From assembly GCF_018131105.1 (NCBI RefSeq), contig NZ_JAFCJI010000001.1:372001-436000 (forward strand): DNA of 64,000 nt, read 5' to 3'. The notes under the pieces are model-generated. The model was not told the origin of the DNA, made no database searches, and was given only the letters and a program-made list of their open reading frames with translations. Position 1 is the stretch's first letter; every line of letters starts with the position of its first letter. The stretch is from Bradyrhizobium manausense (GTDB lineage: Bacteria > Pseudomonadota > Alphaproteobacteria > Rhizobiales > Xanthobacteraceae). This document shows, piece by piece, positions 33,964-42,596 of the stretch. The translations under genes were made by a program, and so were the position numbers.

Positions 33964-34329
33964 ATGCTGCGCAATCCCTGGATTCGAAACCGCTTCACGG
34001 TCACCTTCGGTTCAATCGCGGCCGCCATTTTGGTTTGGAACCTTTATGTCGCCGTGAACGCAGGCGGACATATTCATGGGCTCGTCATGAATGGTGATGG
34101 GCAGCCGGTCGCGGGGGCTTCTGTTGTGCTGTCGCGCAAGACCGTTGCCTCAGTGGAAAAGTTGGCCGAGACGAATACCGACGCGAACGGCCGCTATACG
34201 TTCGATAAACACGGCCAATATGCGATTGTGGTCACAGCGACAGCCAACAGGGAAGCCGCCCGGCGAACCATCCCGCTTTGGTTTCGCAACCAGGACATCG
34301 ATGTCGCACCGCTTGTCCTGGGTCAGTAG
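33964..34329 (+). CDS. Small membrane-anchored carboxypeptidase-regulatory-like domain protein
   Basis: 121 residues. One N-terminal hydrophobic segment (FGSIAAAILVWNLYVAV, about 15-31) anchors it or serves as signal. The rest is a single beta-sandwich of the carboxypeptidase regulatory-like type: GHIHGLVMNGDGQPVAGASVVL, TNTDANGRYTFDKHGQYAIVV. The gene follows the last permease by four bases and must be co-transcribed with the importer. The domain would face the periplasm. Its role is unknown; helping the binding protein or sensing substrate at the membrane are guesses. Confidence 0.72.
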   Translation: MLRNPWIRNRFTVTFGSIAAAILVWNLYVAVNAGGHIHGLVMNGDGQPVAGASVVLSRKTVASVEKLAETNTDANGRYTFDKHGQYAIVVTATANREAARRTIPLWFRNQDIDVAPLVLGQ

Positions 34330-34665
34330 TCACGACAGCAGGGCACGGGTCCGGCATTTTCTCGCGTCTATGCGATATTCGTCGTGACCACGCCCAGGTC
34401 ACGGCGAAATGCGTCAAGGGCTGACCACCAACGTCATGTTTCGACCGCGGCGGTACGACGTCGTCGGAAGCGATCCTTCGGAGCGGCCGCGAAAGCCCAC
34501 CACGATCGTTGCCCATGCGGCACGCAGCTGCTACACAGGGGCGGTGTTGCCCGGATTTTTGCGAGGCATTTCAGGTAGGTAGCTGCGAAGGCCGTGAGGC
34601 CGAGATCTGGGTGTGGACCCTCCCGCCCCAGCCAGGAATCCTTCCACATTCCGGCACGGCCGCGC
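34330..34665. other. Intergenic region between convergent operons
   Basis: About 336 bases. A 57-codon plus-strand frame (34409-34582) and a minus-strand frame (34434-34685) are open, but neither shows a recognisable family or a convincing ribosome site. It is the meeting point of the plus-strand transporter operon and the minus-strand operon ending in threonine aldolase; no strong hairpin with a T-run was seen. Confidence 0.4.
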
Positions 34666-35721
34666 TCAGCTTCCCGCCATCGCATCCCGAACGAGTGCGA
34701 TCACTTCGTCGGCTTCCTGTTCGGTGCTGTCGAAGCGGGTCACGAAGCGGACGACGTCCTGGCCGCGTCGCGCGAATGGCAGGCCGGTTGCAGCGAGACG
34801 GTTGATCGCTGGCACGGGGAGGCTGGCGAACACCAGATTGGCCTCGACCGGTGCGACGAGGCGGATGTCGGGCAGGGCGGACAATCCTGCGCCGAGACGG
34901 GCGGCCACCGCGTTGGCCTTGGTCGCCAGGCGGAGATAAAGGCCGTCCTCGACGTAAGCGAGGAGTTGCGCGGAGAGATAGCGCATCTTCGACCAGGTCA
35001 GGCCGGCGCGGCGCAGCCGATAGGATAGCGACTCGACGAGATCCTGATCGAACACCACGATGGCATCCGCCGACATGGCGCCGTTCTTGGTCGCGCCAAA
35101 AGACAGGATGTCGACACCGGCGCGCCAGGTCATGTCGGCCGGTCGACAGCCGAGCCGTGCCAGCGCATTGGCGAAGCGGGCGCCGTCCATGTGCAGCGAG
35201 AGATTCCGCTCATGCGCAATGGCGCCGATCTCGGTGATCTCGGCAAGCGAATAGACGGTGCCGTATTCACTGGCCTGGGTAATCGAGACGGCATCGGGCT
35301 GGGCGCGATTGCGGATGCCCCAGCCGGCCGCGGCCAGCGCCGCGCGCAGCATCGGCGGCTCGAGCCGGAAATGCCGACCCGGCATGGCGATCAGCTTCGC
35401 GCCGCCGGTGAAGGCTTCCGTGGCACCGCCTTCGGCCGTGTGGATGTGCGCCTCTTCGTGGCAATAGACGGCGCCATAGGGCCGCACGCAGCTCGCAAGC
35501 GACAAGGCGTTGGCCGCCGTGCCGGTCGGGACCGGAAACACGGTGACATCGGTCTCGAACAGCGTCGAGAAGCGGCGATTCAACAGCGCCGAATAATCGT
35601 CGTCGCCATAGGAGGCCGCCGCTCCGCTATTGGCCTCGGTGATCGCCTGGAGAATCTCGGGCGCGACCGGCGCGACATTGTCGCTGCGAAAGTTCGGCAG
35701 CTTCCGGGTGGCTTGGTTCAT
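34666..35721 (-). CDS. Low-specificity L-threonine aldolase-like PLP enzyme
   Basis: 351 residues of the aspartate-aminotransferase fold (beta-eliminating lyase/LtaE group). Features: NFRSDNVAPVAPEILQAI at the start, SYGDDDYSALL, the HIHTAEGGATEAF stretch, SLHMDGARFANALARLG with the PLP aspartate, and LSFGATKNGAMSADAIVVF with the Schiff-base lysine. It would split 3-hydroxy-amino acids to glycine plus an aldehyde. It is the last gene of the seven-gene operon from 42405, 17 bases after the permease. Confidence 0.87.
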   Translation of the reverse strand: MNQATRKLPNFRSDNVAPVAPEILQAITEANSGAAASYGDDDYSALLNRRFSTLFETDVTVFPVPTGTAANALSLASCVRPYGAVYCHEEAHIHTAEGGATEAFTGGAKLIAMPGRHFRLEPPMLRAALAAAGWGIRNRAQPDAVSITQASEYGTVYSLAEITEIGAIAHERNLSLHMDGARFANALARLGCRPADMTWRAGVDILSFGATKNGAMSADAIVVFDQDLVESLSYRLRRAGLTWSKMRYLSAQLLAYVEDGLYLRLATKANAVAARLGAGLSALPDIRLVAPVEANLVFASLPVPAINRLAATGLPFARRGQDVVRFVTRFDSTEQEADEVIALVRDAMAGS

Positions 35722-35738
35722 GACGTCCTGTCCTGCCG

Positions 35739-37376
35739 TCAGATGACGGTCGTTTCCTGCTTGTTGATCCGCCGGTTGATGAGAAGCAACGGAACTGCGG
35801 TGACGAGAATGAGGACCGCGGCTGCGGCGGCAGCAAGGCCCGCGCCGGTGCCTTCGATCGCATGGTACATCACGACGGTCGTCGTCACCCAGCGGCTCGA
35901 ATAGAGCACGACGGTCGAGCTCAGTTCGGATGCGGCCGTGATCCAGACCAGCACCAGGCCGCCGACAAGACCGCTCGCCATCAGCGGCACCGTCAGGGTC
36001 GCGAATGTTTTTGATGGCGAAACCCCGAGATTGATCGAGGCTTCCTCAAGCGAAGGATCGAGCTGATGCACGATCGCCGATGAGGAGCGGATGGCAAAAG
36101 GCAGCTTGCGGACGACATAGGCGATCACAAGGATCAGCCAGCCGCCGGTCAGTACGAGCGGTCCGCTGTTGAAGGCGACGATGAGACCGATCGCGAGGAT
36201 CGTGCCCGAGACCGCAAACGGCACCATGCCGACAAAGTCGAGCAGCCCCGACAGGCGCGAGCGATGCCGGGCGACGACATAGCCGATCGGCGCACCGATC
36301 AGCATCGTCGCAACCGCGGCGACGCTCGCAAGCGTCAGCGTGTTGAGCAGCGGTCGATAGGAGCCGGACAAGAGCGTGGCGTAATTGTCCAGCCCCAGCT
36401 CCCAGGTCAGGACCGGGCCGCGGAAGCGCAGGACCGAGACCATCAGCACGGCGGCGAAGGGCAGCAGCGAGGCGATCACGATGCCCCAGCTCATGATCGC
36501 CGCGAGCAGCCGAAGTCCCGGGCTCAGCGCCAGTTTTGCCGGCGCGCTGCGCGCATTGGTCGAGAACCGGCGCTTGCCGAGATAGTGACGTTGAACGAGC
36601 AGCGCGAGCGCGGTGCAGGCGATCAGCAGCACGCTGAGCGCGCCCGCCGCGGCCGGGTTGGCGTCGGATTCGCCGGCGAACAGCTTGAAGATGTCGACGG
36701 CCAAAAATGGCCGGTCTTCGGCCAGCACCGCCGGCACGCCGAAATTCTCAAGTGCCTCGATGAAGACGAGGAGGCCGCCCGCGAGAATTGCCGGCATCAC
36801 GATCGGCAGCAGCACGGTGCGCACGACGTAAGACTGCGAGCCACCGAGATTGCGCGCGGCTTCTTCCATCGAGGCGTCGACGGCCTGAAAGCCGGCCAGC
36901 ACCGGCATCACCACGTAGGGATAGAGCGTCAGCGTGAACACGATGACGATACCGGGCATGCCGTAGATCGAGCCGATCGGGATGCCGATTCCGCGTAACG
37001 CCGTGGTGACGACGCCGGCATGGCCGAACAGCAGCACCAGAGCATAGGCGCTGACGAAGGAGGGAAGCACCAACGGCAGCGACGCCAGCGTCAGCAGCAG
37101 CGCGCGGCCCGGCAAGTCAATCCGCGCGAGACAGAAGGCCAGCGGGATGCCGATGCCGCACGCGAGGCCTGTCGCGAAAGTTGCCGCGAGCAAACTGTTG
37201 CCGATCGAACCGAGATAGTAGCGGCTCTTCACGATCGCCGCGTAATTCCCGAAGGTGAAGGCGCCGGTGCCGTCGATCCGGATGCTCGCATCGAGCACGA
37301 GCGCCAGCGGGTAAAGCAGGAAAACCGCGAGCAGCACCAGGGCCACCAGGGCCACGATGGTGGCGAAGCGTTTCAT
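35739..37376 (-). CDS. ABC transporter permease, ferric iron/2-aminoethylphosphonate type, fused double permease
   Basis: 545 residues with about twelve hydrophobic segments: two permease modules in one chain, as in FbpB/AfuB-like proteins. Each half carries a coupling loop (SMEEAARNLGGSQSYVVRTV and SLEEASINLGVSPSKTFATL). The start overlaps the ATPase stop by four bases. It forms the complete channel, so no second permease gene is needed. Confidence 0.9.
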   Translation of the reverse strand: MKRFATIVALVALVLLAVFLLYPLALVLDASIRIDGTGAFTFGNYAAIVKSRYYLGSIGNSLLAATFATGLACGIGIPLAFCLARIDLPGRALLLTLASLPLVLPSFVSAYALVLLFGHAGVVTTALRGIGIPIGSIYGMPGIVIVFTLTLYPYVVMPVLAGFQAVDASMEEAARNLGGSQSYVVRTVLLPIVMPAILAGGLLVFIEALENFGVPAVLAEDRPFLAVDIFKLFAGESDANPAAAGALSVLLIACTALALLVQRHYLGKRRFSTNARSAPAKLALSPGLRLLAAIMSWGIVIASLLPFAAVLMVSVLRFRGPVLTWELGLDNYATLLSGSYRPLLNTLTLASVAAVATMLIGAPIGYVVARHRSRLSGLLDFVGMVPFAVSGTILAIGLIVAFNSGPLVLTGGWLILVIAYVVRKLPFAIRSSSAIVHQLDPSLEEASINLGVSPSKTFATLTVPLMASGLVGGLVLVWITAASELSSTVVLYSSRWVTTTVVMYHAIEGTGAGLAAAAAAVLILVTAVPLLLINRRINKQETTVI

Positions 37377-38434
37377 GGCGCGGGAAACGCAATGATCTGG
37401 GATGGGTCGTAGGCAAGAATGAGCGCCGCGCCGGGCAAAGCGTCGACCGCCACGCCGCCGAGCGCCGCGACACGAAGCTGGGTGCCATCAGGCAACGTTG
37501 CGTGAAGACGCTGCACAGGACCGAGAAACTCGCGCAACGCCAGGCGCGCATGAACGCGTGGACCGTCGGAGCCGTCCGCAATTCGCAAGGCTTCTGGCCT
37601 GAGGGACAGCAGAACCTTTGCGCCTGGCTTTGCGACCTCGCCCCTGACCGAAAACTCCGTTCCGGCTGCGGCGACCTGGGTGTTGCTTCCGTCGAAGGCC
37701 TTTGCGACGCCCGGCACCATGTTGGTCGAGCCGAGGAACTCGGCCACGAAGGCGGTCTGCGGCTTCCGGTAGATGCGTTCGGGCGTGTCGATCTGCTCCA
37801 CCTTGCCCTGCCGCAAGACCGCAATGCGGTCGGAAATCGCGAGCGCCTCCTCCTGATCATGCGTCACGTAGATCGCCGTTATGCCGAGCGCCTGCTGCAA
37901 TTGTCGGATCTCGATCCGCATCTCGGTCCGCAGCTGCGCGTCGAGATTGGACAGCGGCTCGTCGAAAAGCAGAACCGCGGGCTCGATGACGAGCGCGCGG
38001 GCGATCGCCACCCGTTGCAACTGACCGCCGGAGAGCTGGTGCGGTGAGCGCGAACCATAGCCGGCGAGACGCACCCGCTCGAGCGCCTTGTCGACGCGCG
38101 ATTCGATCTCGGCAGCCGGGACTTTTCTCGCCTTCAGTCCATAGGCGACGTTTTCGGCCACGGTATGGTTCGGAAAGATGGCGTAGTTCTGAAACACCAT
38201 GCCGGTGTCGCGGTGATGCGCGGGCAGACCGTCGATGCGCCTGTCGCCGAACGAAATCGATCCGGATCCGACCTCGACGAAGCCGGCGATCATGCGCAGC
38301 AGCGTGGTCTTGCCGCAACCCGACGGCCCGAGCAGTGTGAACAGCTCGCCATGTTCGATGACGAGCGAGATGTCGTCCACCGCGCGCACCGGACCGAAGG
38401 TGCGGGTCAGGTTTTCGATCCGGATCGTCGTCAT
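37373..38434 (-). CDS. ABC transporter ATP-binding protein, AfuC/PotA type
   Basis: 353 residues. Walker A LGPSGCGKTT at about 35-44, Q-loop MVFQNYAIFPNHTV, signature LSGGQLQRVAIARAL, Walker B VLLFDEPLSNLDAQLR, H-loop YVTHDQEEAL. A C-terminal TOBE-like domain (LLSLRPEALRIAD) follows. It stands between the binding-protein gene (four bases away) and the permease (four-base overlap). Confidence 0.92.
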   Translation of the reverse strand: MTTIRIENLTRTFGPVRAVDDISLVIEHGELFTLLGPSGCGKTTLLRMIAGFVEVGSGSISFGDRRIDGLPAHHRDTGMVFQNYAIFPNHTVAENVAYGLKARKVPAAEIESRVDKALERVRLAGYGSRSPHQLSGGQLQRVAIARALVIEPAVLLFDEPLSNLDAQLRTEMRIEIRQLQQALGITAIYVTHDQEEALAISDRIAVLRQGKVEQIDTPERIYRKPQTAFVAEFLGSTNMVPGVAKAFDGSNTQVAAAGTEFSVRGEVAKPGAKVLLSLRPEALRIADGSDGPRVHARLALREFLGPVQRLHATLPDGTQLRVAALGGVAVDALPGAALILAYDPSQIIAFPAP

Positions 38435-38438
38435 GAAA

Positions 38439-39446
38439 TCAGCGTGTATCCTGGATCGTCGTCTTCAGCCTTGCGAGTGTGTCGCGCCGCGCCGCCTCCC
38501 ATTTGGCATCGTCGTAGGGCAGCACCTTGATCGCCGAGAACGGCTGCATGCCGGGCGCGACGGTACCGAGCTCGATATCCTGGCGCGCAGGCCGCCGGAA
38601 CGTCGCTTTCAGCAGCGTCTCCTGCACATCCCTGCTGGCGAGATAATCGATCAGCTGTTTGGCCGCTTCAGTGTTTGGTCCGCCCTTCAGAATGGCCGCG
38701 CCCTCGACGACGGCGTGCGTTCCTTCGGCCGGATAGATGACGCTCACCGGCGCGCCATTGTGGGCCCAGAGGAAGCCGGCATATTCGAGGGTGATGCCGA
38801 GCGGATACTCGCCGCTGCCGACGCCTTCGAACACCTGTGTCGAGCGATTGAGCACCTTCGCATTCGCAAGCAGCTGACTCATCTTGGCCCAGCCTGCGTC
38901 TCCTTCGCCCCATTGCGAGAGCAACAGGGTGGCTGCCGCATAAGAGAACCCGGAATTGCTGGGGTCGGTGAAGGCGAGCTTGCCCTTCCATTTGGGGTCG
39001 AGCAGGTCGGCCCAGGATTTGGGTCCACTGGCCTTGTCGATCGCCTTGGTGTTCTGACCGATCACGACCACCTGGATGTTGGTGCCGAGCCAGAGATCTT
39101 TGGGATCGCGAAACTGCGCCGGCACGGCTTCGCGGTCCTTGGCCGGGTAGGGCTGAAGATAGGGGCTCGCCAGCCGCAGGATCGTCGCGCTGACGCCCCA
39201 GATCACGTCGCCTTGCGGATTGGTGGCCTCGGACGTGATGCGGCGGACGAGCACGCCCGACCCGGTCGAGACCACGTCGACCTTGATTCCGGTCGCCTTG
39301 GCGAAGCCGTCGGCGACGAGCTTGTTCACTGTGTCGTCGTTGGCCGAATAAAGCACGACATGCTGCTCGGCCCAGGCCGATCCCGCCGCCAGGAGCGAGA
39401 CGGCGAGCGCGACGCCGCGAGCGAGGATTGAGGCTGGATATCTCAT
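38439..39446 (-). CDS. Extracellular solute-binding protein, ferric/phosphonate-type (AfuA/PhnS-like)
   Basis: 335 residues with a Sec signal (ARGVALAVSLLAAGSAWAEQ). The mature part begins HVVLYSANDDTVNKLVADGF and has GVLVRRITSEATNPQGDVIWG, typical of family 1 ferric-type binding proteins. Relatives bind iron, phosphonates, sugar phosphates or organic acids. Because the operon encodes amino-acid and hydroxy-acid enzymes rather than iron genes, an organic substrate is more likely than iron. Confidence 0.87.
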   Translation of the reverse strand: MRYPASILARGVALAVSLLAAGSAWAEQHVVLYSANDDTVNKLVADGFAKATGIKVDVVSTGSGVLVRRITSEATNPQGDVIWGVSATILRLASPYLQPYPAKDREAVPAQFRDPKDLWLGTNIQVVVIGQNTKAIDKASGPKSWADLLDPKWKGKLAFTDPSNSGFSYAAATLLLSQWGEGDAGWAKMSQLLANAKVLNRSTQVFEGVGSGEYPLGITLEYAGFLWAHNGAPVSVIYPAEGTHAVVEGAAILKGGPNTEAAKQLIDYLASRDVQETLLKATFRRPARQDIELGTVAPGMQPFSAIKVLPYDDAKWEAARRDTLARLKTTIQDTR

Positions 39447-39476
39447 CGTGTTCGCCTTCTCCGGTTCTGTTGTTGC

Positions 39477-40652
39477 TTATTTGCTTTGAGCGAGATGTTC
39501 GGTCGCGGCCTTGAGCCCGGCACCAGGTTCGACGGGAAGGCCCAGCTTCGTCAATACGTCTTCCAGATGAAGAAGGTCGGTCAGAATGGTTGCAGCGCTG
39601 AAGGCACCCATCGTGCCGAAGCGGATGACGCGGCCGGAAAGACGATTGCGCGCACCTGCGATGACCGTGCGATGATCCTGATAGAGCCGCCGCACGATCG
39701 TTCCGCCCTCGAGTCCATCGGGGACCTTGAAGACGACGACGGTGTTCGAGCGCGGTTCACCGCTGCAGAAGTCCGCGAGCCCGAGCGCCGCGCCGCCGGC
39801 GCGCAGCGCGCCGGACAGCTGCGCATGGCGAGCGAGCACATTCGGGAGGCCTTCCTCGTGCATCATGGACAGGGATTCACGCAGGCCGTAGAGAAGGCTG
39901 ACCGGCGCCGTGAACGGGGTCTCGCTCAGCTCAATCGATTTCAGCGCGCGGCGGAAATCCCAGAAGAAAACCGATCGTCGCTCGTCCTGCTCGATCACGC
40001 GCCACGCCTTCGGGCTGACGCTGGCAAGCGCGAGGCCCGGCGGGCACATCAGCGCCTTCTGCGAGGCCGAGACGACGATGTCGACGCCCCATTCGTCCTG
40101 CCGCATCGCGATGCCGCCGAGGCCGCTGACGGAATCCGCGATCAGCAGCGTGGGCCGGTCGCGAACCAGCGCGCCGAGGGCGGCAAGGTCGGCCACCATT
40201 CCGGTCGAGCTCTCGTTGTGGACGACGACGACAGCGCGGTAGCTGCGCTCGCGGAGGCGCGCCTCCACCGCCGCAACGTCGATCGCCTGGCCCCACTCGG
40301 TTGCAACAGTGTCGACCGCGATGTTCATGGCCCTGGCGATCGACGTGAAGCGTTCGCCGAACTGGCCATGCTCGATCACGAGGATCCGGCTGTCAGGCCC
40401 GACCACATTGACGAGCGCGGCTTCCATCACGCCCGTTCCGGAGCTTGCAAAGAACATGACGCGGTTCGTCGTGCCCAGCACGGGACGGATCATCTCCTCG
40501 GTCTCGCCGATCGCGGTTTTGCACTCGGGGCCGCGATGGTTGACGATCACCCGCGCCGTGGCCTGCCGCACCCTCTCAGGGACTTCGGTGGGGCCGGGAA
40601 GCCGAAGACGATATCCTGTCGCGGGAATCGCGGATGGTTCGTTTGTCGTCAT
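39477..40652 (-). CDS. Class V aminotransferase (alanine/serine-glyoxylate aminotransferase family)
   Basis: 391-residue PLP enzyme. YRLRLPGPTEVPERVRQATA at the N-terminus, FFASSGTGVMEAALVNVV, VVVHNESSTGMVADLAALG, LLIADSVSGLGG with the PLP aspartate, and VSASQKALMCPPGL with the Schiff-base lysine. The family includes alanine-glyoxylate, serine-glyoxylate, aspartate-glyoxylate and 2-aminoethylphosphonate-pyruvate aminotransferases; the sequence alone does not separate them. It overlaps the small aconitase-like gene by four bases. Confidence 0.88.
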   Translation of the reverse strand: MTTNEPSAIPATGYRLRLPGPTEVPERVRQATARVIVNHRGPECKTAIGETEEMIRPVLGTTNRVMFFASSGTGVMEAALVNVVGPDSRILVIEHGQFGERFTSIARAMNIAVDTVATEWGQAIDVAAVEARLRERSYRAVVVVHNESSTGMVADLAALGALVRDRPTLLIADSVSGLGGIAMRQDEWGVDIVVSASQKALMCPPGLALASVSPKAWRVIEQDERRSVFFWDFRRALKSIELSETPFTAPVSLLYGLRESLSMMHEEGLPNVLARHAQLSGALRAGGAALGLADFCSGEPRSNTVVVFKVPDGLEGGTIVRRLYQDHRTVIAGARNRLSGRVIRFGTMGAFSAATILTDLLHLEDVLTKLGLPVEPGAGLKAATEHLAQSK

Positions 40653-41146
40653 AGCTTGAAGTCACCGTTCTGACGCATGTAGGGAACGAGGCCGCCCGCA
40701 CCGAGGATCGCCTTCATGATCTCAGGCAGTGGCTCCGGCCGCAGCGTGTCGCCGCTGCGCTCGTTGCGGATTGCGCCTGTCTCGTCGGAGGCGAGGATGT
40801 CGCCATCCCTGATGAGGCTGGTGTCGCAGATCAGAGGCAGCAGGCCGTTGTTGATCGCATTGCGGTAGTAGGTGCGCGAGAAGCTCTTGGCGATCACGGC
40901 TGGAATGCCGGCCCCGAGCACAGTGGTCACAGCGACTTCCATCGCCGAGCCGCAACCGAAATTCTTGCCCGCCACCAGAATATCGCCTGAAAGCACCGAG
41001 GCTGCGAAGCCGGGATCGACATGCTCGAACAGGAATTGCTTGAGCACGGCAGGATCGAGGCTCTCGCGCTTGCGGGTCGAACTGATGATCGCATCGGTAT
41101 TGACGTCATCGCCGACCATTCGTGCGCGCCCTCGCAAGACGGTCAT
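40649..41146 (-). CDS. Aconitase-superfamily small subunit (LeuD-like)
   Basis: 165-residue swivel-domain subunit. GDDVNTDAIISSTRKRESLDP, then AGKNFGCGSAMEVAV (the GSSRE-like substrate loop, here GCGSAME) and AKSFSRTYYRNAINNGLLPL. It pairs with the large subunit encoded directly upstream. The family covers isopropylmalate, homoaconitate and related hydro-lyases. Placement in a catabolic operon next to an aminotransferase, with no leuA/leuB nearby, suggests a degradative rather than leucine-biosynthetic role. Confidence 0.88.
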   Translation of the reverse strand: MTVLRGRARMVGDDVNTDAIISSTRKRESLDPAVLKQFLFEHVDPGFAASVLSGDILVAGKNFGCGSAMEVAVTTVLGAGIPAVIAKSFSRTYYRNAINNGLLPLICDTSLIRDGDILASDETGAIRNERSGDTLRPEPLPEIMKAILGAGGLVPYMRQNGDFKL

Positions 41147-42405
41147 CGCGTTACCTCGTCCGGATCGGTGACGACGCCGCGCGTCGCGGCGGCCGCACAG
41201 GCGGCGGGGGAGGCGAGGTAGATCGACGCCTTTGCGTTACCCATGCGTCCTTTGAAATTGCGGTTGGCGGTCGAGATCACCGAGATCCCGTCGCCGGGGA
41301 TTACGCCGCAGGTGCCACAGCAGGAGCCGCAACCCGGCTCGACGACGGTCGCGCCGAAGCCGATCAACGCGTCCAGCGTTCCGTCCGCCGCCATGGCGTC
41401 GCGAACCTCGCGCGAGGCGGGCGTGACCACCAGCTGCACACCGGGTGCAACGCCGCCGCCGGCTTGCAGCACCTCAACGGCCTGGTGAAAATCGCGCAAT
41501 CGGCCGCCGGTGCAGGTGCCGAGATAGACCATCTGGATCGGCGTGCCGCTCGCGTTGGCGAGTGGAACGACCTGATCCACCAGATGCGGCAGCGCGATCT
41601 GCGGCGCGAGTCGATCGAGCGCGATCTCCACGGTCCGGCTGTAATGTGCATCCGGATCGGGAGCGACCGCTTCGAAAGTCTGTTCGGTGCGTCCGTGCAA
41701 ATAGGCGGCAGTTTCCGCATCAGCCGGAAAGATGCCGTTCTTCGCGCCCATCTCGACCGCGAGATTGCTCAGGACGAGCCGGTCTTCCAGCGCGAGCGTG
41801 GCAACGCCGGGGCCTGCAAATTCGAGCGCCTGGTAGGCGGCTCCGTCCGCGCCGAGCTGGCCTGCGAGCGCCAATGCAATGTCCTTGGCATAGACGCCGC
41901 GCGGCAGCCGGCCAGTCAGGACGACGCGGATGGTTTGGGGCACGCGCAGCCAGATCCGGCCGCACAACATGATAGCGGCGAGATCGGACGAGCCGATCCC
42001 GGTCGCAAAGCAATTCAGTGCCCCGTACGTGACAGCATGGCTGTCGGCGCCAACCACCAATCCGCCCGGTCGTGCACGGCCTGTTTCGACGATGAGCTGG
42101 TGACCGATGCCTGCGCCGGCCTCATGCAGCGTGACACCGTGGCTTTCAGCGAAATCGCGCATCACACGATGCAGACCGATCGTCTGCGCACTCGTCGGTG
42201 GCACGTAATGGTCGAGTGCAAAGACCAGTCGGCCAGGATCGCGTACGCGCTCACCGCCCATGGCCTTGAAATAATCGAGCGCCATGGGGACGGAGCCGTC
42301 GGTGCCGAGCGCGCAATCGACCTCGCAGACGACGAGATCGCCGGCACGCACGTTCTGCCCTGACTTTCGAGCGAGGATCTTCTCCGAGATCGTACGCCCG
42401 GCCAT
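41143..42405 (-). CDS. Aconitase-superfamily large subunit (LeuC-like)
   Basis: 420-residue iron-sulfur hydro-lyase subunit. Recognisable: EVDCALGTDGSVPMALDYFK, FALDHYVPPTSAQT, VVGADSHAVTYGALNCFATG, YLGTCTGGRLRDFHQA and GCGSCCGTCGVIPGDG, the last two supplying the three cluster cysteines; the latter is a variant of the usual GCGPCLG. It is the first gene of the minus-strand operon and overlaps the small subunit by four bases. Confidence 0.88.
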   Translation of the reverse strand: MAGRTISEKILARKSGQNVRAGDLVVCEVDCALGTDGSVPMALDYFKAMGGERVRDPGRLVFALDHYVPPTSAQTIGLHRVMRDFAESHGVTLHEAGAGIGHQLIVETGRARPGGLVVGADSHAVTYGALNCFATGIGSSDLAAIMLCGRIWLRVPQTIRVVLTGRLPRGVYAKDIALALAGQLGADGAAYQALEFAGPGVATLALEDRLVLSNLAVEMGAKNGIFPADAETAAYLHGRTEQTFEAVAPDPDAHYSRTVEIALDRLAPQIALPHLVDQVVPLANASGTPIQMVYLGTCTGGRLRDFHQAVEVLQAGGGVAPGVQLVVTPASREVRDAMAADGTLDALIGFGATVVEPGCGSCCGTCGVIPGDGISVISTANRNFKGRMGNAKASIYLASPAACAAAATRGVVTDPDEVTR

Positions 42406-42525
42406 CGCTAAACCTCAGACGGCTCGCGACCCGCGTCCGCAAAGGCGCGCGTCCATTCGCCCGCGGCAGCACGCCTGCGGGAAGGGATCCTGAAGCCTGT
42501 GGCCATGCAGAACCTCATTGAAAAT

Positions 42526-42538
42526 GGAATGCCATTCC
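42526..42538. promoter_or_regulatory. Candidate IclR operator GGAAT-N3-ATTCC
   Basis: A 13-base palindrome in the 191-base gap between the divergent aconitase-like operon and the IclR gene, 59 bases before the IclR start. The short arms make it only suggestive, but the position fits autoregulation and control of the operon. Confidence 0.4.
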
Positions 42539-42596
42539 GTCTAGTGTAACGGTGAGGACACCGAGGTCAACCGAAATCGGCGAGACAGGAGCTTCG

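Noticed and set aside
40649..42405. Leucine biosynthesis leuC/leuD assignment
   Set aside because: Sequences fit the superfamily, but the operon is catabolic in content, no other leu gene is near, and the cluster-binding motif is a variant; named only as LeuCD-like.
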